Shown here: piece by piece, positions 7,762 through 12,579 of the stretch | Layout: every line of letters starts with the position of its first letter | How positions within the stretch are numbered: position 1 is the first letter of the stretch | Source of the DNA: G020353115 sp964481765 | GTDB taxonomy: Bacteria > Bacteroidota > Bacteroidia > Bacteroidales > VadinHA17 | Length of the DNA stretch: 14,150 nucleotides | Reading direction: 5' to 3' | Assembly: GCA_964481765.1 (NCBI GenBank) | Contig: CAYZVJ010000084.1 | Span: forward strand, 1 to 14,150 | The notes under the pieces: generated by a model | Database searches by the model: none | The model's input: the letters and a program-made list of their open reading frames with translations, nothing else | Told to the model about the DNA's origin: nothing | Program-made: the position numbers and the translations under genes

Positions 7762-8352
7762 TTAGTTATGAATTATCGGGTAGTAGTATGATGTAAAACA
7801 GAGCGCAACCAGGGCAGTTCCAAATTTCTTTCTCGGAATAAAACTCTCTGACAGCACTTCAATATCTTTCATCTCATATTGATCTGAGTAACCGTTGATG
7901 TAAAGCTCCTCCAGGCTGGCACCCAATCTATACCTCAACTCCTGCTGATCATAATTTCCTGCATGCTCACATACCAGGCCTCCATACTTTTCATCGGTTT
8001 CCCTGTCAAACAGCCAGCCATAAATGATACCTGCAGTGGCCCTTTCTCCCTTGTTGGAATGACAGACAGACATGATCGATTCCATTACGGCCCCGTGGGT
8101 AAAATCTTCCCGTAATCCTGTTTTCTCAGCAATCCCCGGCAAAATGGAGGAATAGGTCATGATATTATACCGCTCAATATTGGCATTTCGTAATGCCAGA
8201 TGATACGATCCGGCGTGAATAGTGATATCGCTCTCACCGGTCCCGCTTGTCTCAAAAAATTGCCAGGGAATTCGGTTTCCCACCCAGAATCCCCCGGGTT
8301 CATTTCTGTTTCTTTCTCTCGTAAATGTATATGGTAATGTTGTATTTTTCAT
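7762..8352 (-). CDS. pdaD: Pyruvoyl-dependent arginine decarboxylase
   Basis: This 196-residue protein matches the pyruvoyl-dependent arginine decarboxylases (archaeal PdaD, chlamydial AaxB), which convert arginine to agmatine and CO2 using a pyruvoyl group made by self-cleavage of the chain. The cleavage motif YSSILPG is at 67-73, so the proenzyme should break between Ser68 and Ser69 to give a beta chain (1-68) and an alpha chain (69-196) starting with pyruvate. Upstream are the family segments GNRIPWQFFETSGTGESD (25-42) and AGSYHLALRNANIERYNI (47-64). Glu103 in KGERATAGI matches the catalytic Glu of the Methanocaldococcus enzyme. It is the first gene of the operon, 7 bases ahead of the agmatinase that uses its product. 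ATG at 8352 has no strong Shine-Dalgarno. A long inverted repeat 26 bases upstream may regulate it. Confidence 0.93.
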   Translation of the reverse strand: MKNTTLPYTFTRERNRNEPGGFWVGNRIPWQFFETSGTGESDITIHAGSYHLALRNANIERYNIMTYSSILPGIAEKTGLREDFTHGAVMESIMSVCHSNKGERATAGIIYGWLFDRETDEKYGGLVCEHAGNYDQQELRYRLGASLEELYINGYSDQYEMKDIEVLSESFIPRKKFGTALVALCFTSYYYPIIHN

Positions 8353-8377
8353 GGTAACTGACCTTTACTAACTATAC

Positions 8378-8491
8378 TATTTGATAACATAAAATCTGAA
8401 TCCTTGATTTTGTAATCGGATCGAATGGATTAGTCCTTTCTTACCGAAAATAATTCAGGAGGATAAAACAAGGAGGATCAGTTATCAAATA
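8378..8491 (-). promoter_or_regulatory. Candidate structured leader of the polyamine operon
   Basis: TATTTGATAAC (8378-8388) and GTTATCAAATA (8481-8491) are a perfect 11-base inverted repeat separated by 92 bases. In the operon transcript they would close a long stem 26 bases before the decarboxylase ATG. Inside, UCCUUG can pair with CAAGGA, and two direct copies of AGGAGGATMA (8457-8466 and 8471-8480 on the + strand) appear as pyrimidine-rich UCCUCCU in the transcript. It may be a regulatory RNA element or two binding sites for one protein. I recognise no known riboswitch consensus. Confidence 0.38.
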
Positions 8492-8773
8492 ACAATTTTA
8501 AACAGCTTGTAAAATAGCCGGTAACTAATAAAGTGTCGGAAAAAAGTTGGAGGAAGAGAGAATTTCTGATTCCAGTCAACCAAAAGACAAAGATGTGGAT
8601 TCATTGTATGTAATGTTGCCAGATTTAAATCTCTCTTTCTATACCCGTAAATTTGAGCCGTTACATCCTTGTTGTCTTGTCTGACTGTATAAAATTTGAG
8701 ATTTATCTACTCGATGTTATGTACCATAAAAAATGATTAAAATACAGTGCAATAATAAAAAAAAAATGAATTG
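8492..8773. other. Unassigned intergenic stretch with a start-less open frame
   Basis: No gene with a normal start codon is supported here. On the minus strand a frame stays open for 73 codons from just after a TAG (8707-8709) to a TGA at 8485-8487, overlapping the distal arm of the leader repeat. Its first half reads protein-like (KFYTVRQDNKDVTAQIYGY), but the only ATG is deep inside. Two shorter open frames overlap it on the plus strand. It may be a decayed gene or chance in AT-rich DNA. Confidence 0.25.
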
Positions 8774-8890
8774 CTAAGCATTTTCGTTATTTTTTTTCAT
8801 TTTCTCACGGAAGGGAGCCCCGTACCGGATAAATGCAATTTGTGTGAAGGCCTTGTATAATGCGGTCCATGAAAGCATTTCACTCTGCAT
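8774..8890 (-). CDS. Candidate small protein of 38 residues
   Basis: A short minus-strand frame runs from ATG (complement at 8888-8890) to TAG (8774-8776). It encodes a 38-residue peptide with the central text LYKAFTQIAFIRYGAPFREK and a Lys/Asn-rich end. Its bases are clearly GC-richer than the AT-rich DNA on both sides, and the peptide has a balanced composition with a possible amphipathic helix, which favours coding or a coding remnant. Upstream, the same frame hits a TAA within 13 codons and the DNA becomes AT-rich, as expected for a real 5' end. I do not recognise the peptide and see no clear ribosome binding site. An internal ATG would give 34 residues. Confidence 0.33.
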   Translation of the reverse strand: MQSEMLSWTALYKAFTQIAFIRYGAPFREKMKKNNENA

Positions 8891-8980
8891 TACATCTGAA
8901 CTGATCCGCCATATATTTATAGTTTATTATTCAATATTTAATGGAAGTATACTATTCTCGTGGTTTAAACTATTCACTTT

Positions 8981-9002
8981 TCCCGAAGGGATGCCTACGG
9001 CA
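8981..9002 (+). repeat. Double-hairpin dispersed repeat, copy 2
   Basis: TCCC-GAA-GGGA (8981-8991) is followed directly by TGCC-TAC-GGCA (8992-9002). This is the same pair of stems as at 458-481, with both 3-base loops changed. ATTAAC and TTAAC motifs lie on its right (9007-9021), whereas in copy 1 they lie on the left. It sits just beyond the 3' end of the rhomboid gene. Confidence 0.45.
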
Positions 9003-9015
9003 CAACTATTAACGT

Positions 9016-9669
9016 TTAACTTATTTCCTCTCCCTCTTCTTCTTCCCAAAAATAGTCTGGTTTCTTTGGTCCTTCCTGGCGGTAATAGAACGCCAGGAAA
9101 AGCCCTGCAATACTGCCCAGCATATGGGATTCCCAGGAAACTTTCTCATAAATCGGGAAAATACCCCATATCATTCCCCCATAAAGAAATACCACCAGGA
9201 GAGAGATGGCCATCAGGCTGATGTGATTCCGTATTATCCCGCTGAAAAAAAGAAAAGAGGCGAATCCATATACCAGTCCACTGGCACCGATATGGTAAGC
9301 GGGACGTCCTCCAAACCATACCCAGATACCTACCATTAAATAAGTGAGGAAAAAAACACGGAAAGCAACCCTGGAATAAAAATAGAAAATGGAAACACCG
9401 AGGATGAAGAGGGGAATTGAATTGTTTATGAGGTGTTTGTAATCAGCATGTACCAGTGGAGAGAGCAGAATACCTTTCAATCCTTTCACGCTCAGGGGAT
9501 AGATCCCCCAGAACGCAAAATTCAAGTCCAATGTGGTTTCAACCAGTTTGATCATCCAAAGGAGCAGCAGGAAAAGCGCTGGAAAAACCATGCTGATGAA
9601 AAACCGCTTTTTTTCCAGTTGAACATCCTCCCGGACTTTGTTGCTTTCGTTACGCTCCGATTCACTCAT
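9016..9669 (-). CDS. Rhomboid family intramembrane serine protease
   Basis: This 217-residue polytopic membrane protein should cleave membrane-anchored substrates inside the bilayer. Counting from the in-frame TTG at 9675, the serine motif is GASG (130-133, nucleophile Ser132) and the partner His184 lies in SWESHMLGS; HLINN (81-85) supplies the His and Asn of the second conserved helix. About six to seven hydrophobic segments fit a rhomboid core: near 26-42, 88-100, 105-121, 128-147, 152-170 and 184-198. The N-terminus is a charged cytoplasmic tail (SESERNESNKVRED) and the C-terminus ends in an acidic run (WEEEEGEEIS). I chose the ATG at 9669, two bases after the DUF2797 stop; the TTG at 9675 overlaps that stop. 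The overlap-like spacing implies translational coupling with DUF2797. The substrate is unknown. Confidence 0.9.
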   Translation of the reverse strand: MSESERNESNKVREDVQLEKKRFFISMVFPALFLLLLWMIKLVETTLDLNFAFWGIYPLSVKGLKGILLSPLVHADYKHLINNSIPLFILGVSIFYFYSRVAFRVFFLTYLMVGIWVWFGGRPAYHIGASGLVYGFASFLFFSGIIRNHISLMAISLLVVFLYGGMIWGIFPIYEKVSWESHMLGSIAGLFLAFYYRQEGPKKPDYFWEEEEGEEIS

Positions 9670-9671
9670 GA

Positions 9672-10493
9672 TCAATTTATCTCCAGTTCAATCAGGTAAC
9701 CGTTGTGCTTTCTGATATTCAGTACATCTCCCCCTTCGAAGATCAAGTATTGCCCTTTTATTCCTCTGAGTATTCCGGAATAGTCCGGTTCTTTATCAAA
9801 TCCAACGCTCTTAACCTTCTCCGGGAAAGTTTCCACCGGATAGTAAAATTCCCAAATCCGGTTATCCGAAAGCCTGTATTGAGCATAATCATCCGGAATC
9901 ATTCCGGTGGCTTTCTCTTTTTCAACCAACAGATCAATGCTGGTATCCTGATAGTTCCTCAACATATCCCTCCAGTTGGTCCGGTCTGCAATATTCCTTT
10001 TCAAAGCAACTTCAATTTCCCCTGCAAGATGCCGGTTGGGGGTCTGGGCCAGAAGGATCGCCCGGTATGCACCCTGATCGATCCACCGTGTTGGCACCTG
10101 GGAAGCCCGGGTAACACCCACTTTCAAGCCGCTTGAAATTGCCAGATAGACATAATGATCCTGCAGACAATGTGTTTCAGACCACTCCATATCCCGGGAA
10201 ATACCAAGATGTGCCTGGCATAACTCCGGCCGCAGAATACACTCATCCGTTTCAGGAATTGAAATGAAACAGGGATAGCAGTATCCCTGACCATACGATT
10301 TTTTCGTCCGTTTTCCACAGTGCATACAATATATTTCACCCGTAAAGATCAAGTGAACGTGTCTGTTCAACAGATCGTTCATCGGGATTGTATCATCCCC
10401 CATTGGTAAAAAATAATAGACGTGCAATGGGCCAGGTGGGGATTCCTGCCTGCCTTCCGAAATCATTTTTCTGATCACACCTGCTCTTTTCAT
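9672..10493 (-). CDS. DUF2797 domain-containing protein (zinc-binding, GIY-YIG-like)
   Basis: This 273-residue cytoplasmic protein matches the uncharacterised DUF2797 family. A Cys-rich module comes first: Cys56 and Cys59 (CMHC), Cys72 and Cys75 (CYPC), with Cys85 and Cys92 nearby, likely binding zinc. It is followed by HYVYLAIS-LKVGVTR (113-129), TRWIDQGA (135-142) and AGEIEVAL (157-164). The Tyr, Lys-Val-Gly, Arg and Glu pattern recalls the GIY-YIG nuclease fold, in which a Tyr, an Arg and a Glu are catalytic; no nuclease activity is established for the family as far as I know. The C-terminal third is a beta-rich region (SGILRGIKGQYLIFEGG, 239-255) seen in relatives. The ATG at 10493 starts MKRAGVIRKM. 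The rhomboid gene follows two bases after its stop, but a functional link is not evident. Confidence 0.9.
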   Translation of the reverse strand: MKRAGVIRKMISEGRQESPPGPLHVYYFLPMGDDTIPMNDLLNRHVHLIFTGEIYCMHCGKRTKKSYGQGYCYPCFISIPETDECILRPELCQAHLGISRDMEWSETHCLQDHYVYLAISSGLKVGVTRASQVPTRWIDQGAYRAILLAQTPNRHLAGEIEVALKRNIADRTNWRDMLRNYQDTSIDLLVEKEKATGMIPDDYAQYRLSDNRIWEFYYPVETFPEKVKSVGFDKEPDYSGILRGIKGQYLIFEGGDVLNIRKHNGYLIELEIN

Positions 10494-10652
10494 GGTATGC
10501 TGCCGATTGTTGGATTACAATTTCCTGATGCAAACAGGATGAAAAAGGCAATTTCAATCATTTTATCAAAAATAACTAAAAAAAACAGAAAAAAATTTTC
10601 TAACTTATTTTATTGTTAATCAATTATATAGAAAAAATAAATAAAAATAATT

Positions 10653-10754
10653 AAATATTTTTAGTACTATGTATTGCATGGTACTTATTTTTTTATATAT
10701 CTTTGTATTGGATATTACAATGTATTGAATAGTATTCTAAAAATAATAGTTCTA
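10653..10754 (+). repeat. Degenerate 17-bp tandem periodicity at the divergent promoter
   Basis: Six consecutive 17-base units can be aligned, starting at 10653, 10670, 10687, 10704, 10721 and 10738. Units 2, 4 and 5 begin TGTATTG exactly. Units 1, 2, 5 and 6 share a TAGTAYT-like second half. The loose consensus is TGTATTGNATAGTAYTT. The last unit ends two bases before the ATG at 10756. Unit 3 is almost pure A/T. The surrounding 262-base gap (10494-10755) is extremely AT-rich and holds no gene I trust. It may be an array of protein-binding sites or a decayed tandem repeat. Confidence 0.42.
10663..10685. promoter_or_regulatory. Inverted repeat in the divergent control region, possible operator
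   Basis: AGTACTATG (10663-10671) and CATGGTACT (10677-10685) form a 9-base inverted repeat with one mismatch (T opposite G) around TATTG. A T-rich stretch follows on the + strand, but no + strand gene ends upstream, so a terminator is unlikely. An operator between the divergent DUF2797 and thioredoxin-like genes is the better guess. Confidence 0.35.
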
Positions 10755-10755
10755 T

Positions 10756-11415
10756 ATGAATGCTCAAGAGATGAAAACAAGCGGATTATTTCTGATCGCC
10801 GGATTGCTGATTGGATTGACCATGTGGTTCACGTATGACCGTATAGAACAATCGATTCAGCAACATAAAGCGGAAAAGTACTTTGCTAAGCTTTATAATG
10901 AAGGGGGAAATGACCAGACCACGGGTCAGGGACATCCGGTTAAGTATGAGTCCATACGGATAACTGATCAAAACGGGAATCCGATCACTGTACCCTCGGA
11001 AACGGAGCGTATAGTACTCATTTACATCTGGGCCAGCTGGGACATTTCCTCTGTTGAAAACCTTCCTGCTCTTTCCCGCTTGTATGAAAGAAAAAAAGGA
11101 GAAGTTGATTTCTATCTCCTTACCGGAGAAGAACCTGCAAAGGTATTGCGGATCCTGAAAAACCAGAAGGTTGATCTACCCTGTTATTTTTTCACTCATC
11201 AGGATGACCTGCCTTGCTTTCTTCAGCAAACCGAGCTTCCGTATATCTGTATTATTCATCAGGGACAGGTACGGTGTGAGTATACGGGAACGGCACCCTG
11301 GGACAGCGATTCTATCATTCGCTTTATTGAGGAGCTTCAAAACGAACAAAAGAGATTAACAAACCTTTTACCCATTCAACGAATCGATGTGTTGAATGTA
11401 ATAAACTTTAATTAA
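10756..11415 (+). CDS. Membrane-anchored thioredoxin-fold protein lacking CxxC
   Basis: This is a 219-residue protein with one N-terminal membrane anchor (about residues 10-27), so the rest probably sits in the periplasm. Residues 62-195 read as a TlpA/thioredoxin-like domain: a short strand with DQNGNPITVP, then IVLIYIWASWDISSVENLPAL (86-106), where TlpA-type proteins have WASWCxxC, and a cis-proline region ELPYICII (160-167). Both catalytic cysteines are absent: Asp96 and Ser99 take their places. Four other cysteines remain (143, 154, 165 and 174). A classical dithiol oxidoreductase role is therefore unlikely; a binding or structural role, or use of other cysteines, is possible. The gene begins the rightward cluster, and its stop lies 11 bases before the PspC start, implying co-transcription. 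The start ATG lies immediately after the periodic repeats. Residues after 200 match nothing I know. Confidence 0.82.
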   Translation: MNAQEMKTSGLFLIAGLLIGLTMWFTYDRIEQSIQQHKAEKYFAKLYNEGGNDQTTGQGHPVKYESIRITDQNGNPITVPSETERIVLIYIWASWDISSVENLPALSRLYERKKGEVDFYLLTGEEPAKVLRILKNQKVDLPCYFFTHQDDLPCFLQQTELPYICIIHQGQVRCEYTGTAPWDSDSIIRFIEELQNEQKRLTNLLPIQRIDVLNVINFN

Positions 11416-11426
11416 CAGCATAACAG

Positions 11427-12181
11427 ATGAAAAGAACACTGAGTATCAATTTAAGCGGATCGGTATTTAACATTGACGATGATGCCTACCGTCTGTTGAG
11501 TGATTACCTGAACCTGATTGAGAAGCATTTTGGCAATGAGGAGGAGAGCAAGGAGATCATTTCGGATATTGAAGCCAGAATTGCTGAATTGCTCAAGGAG
11601 CGGATTTCTGATTACAAACAAGTGATTGTCATCAGCGATGTGGAGGAGATCATTGAGATCATGGGGCAGCCGGAAGAGATTATCGATCCGGGCGATTCTG
11701 ATCAATACAGCAGCAAGGAACGGTTTGGTCCGAGTGGTTACCGTAGGATGTATCGTGACCCCGATAACCGGATCCTTGGCGGAGTATGCGCCGGAATGGN
11801 NNNNNNNNNNNNNNNNNNNNNNNNNNNNNNNNNNNNNNNNNNNNNNNNNNNNNNNNNNNNNNNNNNNNNNNNNNNNNNNNNNNNNNNNNNNNNNNNNNNA
11901 GGATGTATCGTGACCCCGATAACCGGATCCTTGGCGGAGTATGCGCCGGAATGGGTGCTTACTGGGGTGCCGATCCCCTGATCATCCGCATCATTTTTGT
12001 CGTTGCTACCCTGATCTTTCTGTCCGGTGCAATTATTTACCTGATCCTGTGGGTCGTATTGCCCGAAGCGAAAACTACCGCTCAAAAGCTGGAAATGCGT
12101 GGAGAGCCGGTTACCATCTCAAACATCGGAAAAGCAGTAAAAGAGGAGTTTGAAAACATCAAGAAAAAAATGAACCTCTGA
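11427..12181 (+). CDS. Short PspC domain-containing protein, split by an assembly gap
   Basis: This gene is interrupted by 100 Ns and a 55-base duplication. Removing 155 bases (one copy plus the Ns) joins the left frame to the right frame and gives an uninterrupted 199-residue protein ending KKKMNL. Residues 1-90 are an N-terminal helical/beta region (LSINLSGSVFNIDDDAYRLL, then DIEARIAELL). The PspC domain spans about 105-163: RMYRDPDNRILGGVCAGMGA, then a hydrophobic segment and LILWVVLPEA. The tail is charged (QKLEMRGEPVTI). PspC proteins are inner-membrane partners in the phage-shock envelope response of proteobacteria; in Bacteroidota their role is less clear. The protein closely parallels the first ~190 residues of the long PspC protein at 12580, so the two are paralogues flanking the PadR gene. 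As deposited, the gene would be miscalled as two fragments. Confidence 0.9.
11745..11799 (+). repeat. 55-base contig-end duplication, left copy
   Basis: These 55 bases are identical to 11900-11954 and encode the start of the PspC domain (MYRDPDNRILGGVCAGM). They abut the N run directly. Together with the right copy they look like an unmerged contig overlap. Confidence 0.95.
11800..11899. other. Scaffold gap of exactly 100 Ns
   Basis: A run of 100 N characters is the conventional placeholder for a gap of unknown size. It separates two identical 55-base ends, so the true gap length is probably negative (an overlap). Confidence 0.99.
11900..11954 (+). repeat. 55-base contig-end duplication, right copy
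   Basis: Exact copy of 11745-11799. The sequence then continues in frame through GAYWGADPL and the rest of the PspC domain. Confidence 0.95.
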
Positions 12182-12191
12182 TCCTGCACAC

Positions 12192-12225
12192 TATATAAAT
12201 GAAAGGTTGATATAAATTATATAAA
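12192..12225 (+). promoter_or_regulatory. Repeated ATATAAA motifs ahead of the PadR gene
   Basis: ATATAAA occurs three times (12193-12199, 12210-12216 and 12219-12225) in the 53 bases between the short PspC and PadR genes; the first and third are extended to TATATAAA. PadR proteins commonly repress their own operon through AT-rich palindromes. An autoregulatory site is plausible, but I see no clean palindrome. Confidence 0.25.
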
Positions 12226-12234
12226 GTCAAGAAA

Positions 12235-12564
12235 ATGAACGTAGAAAATGCGAAAGCACAAATGAGAAAGGGGGTCCTGGAGTATTGCATTCTCCTGATC
12301 CTGTCAAAAAACTCCTGCTATGCTTCCGATATCATCAAGGGATTAAAGGAGGCAAAGGTGATCGTTGTTGAGGGGACGCTATACCCCCTGCTGACCCGGC
12401 AGAAAAATGCCGGACTGTTGAGCTACCGCTGGGAAGAATCCACACAGGGTCCTCCCCGGAAATATTATGAATTAACTGATTCGGGAAAAGAATTCCTGAA
12501 AGAGCTCGACTCCTCCTGGCAGGAACTGGTCGACGCCGTAAAAGTAATCCAGAATAAAAAATAG
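12235..12564 (+). CDS. PadR family transcriptional regulator
   Basis: This is a 109-residue cytoplasmic DNA-binding protein, the usual size of short PadR regulators. The winged helix covers about residues 8-90: MRKGVLEYCILLILSKNSCY (helix 1), ASDIIKGLKEAKVIVVEGTLYPLLTRQKNAGLL (helices 2-3, with the family signature GTLYPLLTR) and the wing YRWEESTQGPPRKYYELTDSG, which contains the conserved PPRKYY. A dimerising C-terminal helix (KEFLKELDSSWQELVDAVKVIQ) ends it. PadR proteins are usually repressors released by a small ligand, a drug or membrane stress. Here it sits between two PspC genes, 53 bases after the first and 15 before the second, so it most likely controls this cluster. The PadR-PspC order is common in Bacteroidota. 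Confidence 0.95.
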   Translation: MNVENAKAQMRKGVLEYCILLILSKNSCYASDIIKGLKEAKVIVVEGTLYPLLTRQKNAGLLSYRWEESTQGPPRKYYELTDSGKEFLKELDSSWQELVDAVKVIQNKK

Positions 12565-12579
12565 ATAAAACCTGAAAAG

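Noticed and set aside
8747..8815. A-tract and T-tract flanking 8760-8800 as an intrinsic terminator
   Set aside because: The two tracts pair only as AATGAA/TTCATT with a long AT loop and no GC stem, and they overlap the end of the 38-codon candidate gene.
8844..9221. 125-codon plus-strand frame
   Set aside because: It runs antisense into the rhomboid gene and across the hairpin repeat (its text PEGMPTAQ comes from that repeat); no protein-like pattern.
9705..10136. 143-codon plus-strand frame opposite DUF2797
   Set aside because: Shadow of a confidently identified minus-strand gene with conserved Cys motifs.
11900..12181. Right-hand part of the short PspC gene as a separate or broken gene
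   Set aside because: The frames rejoin exactly once the duplicated 55 bases and the 100 Ns are removed, so this is an artefact and not a pseudogene.
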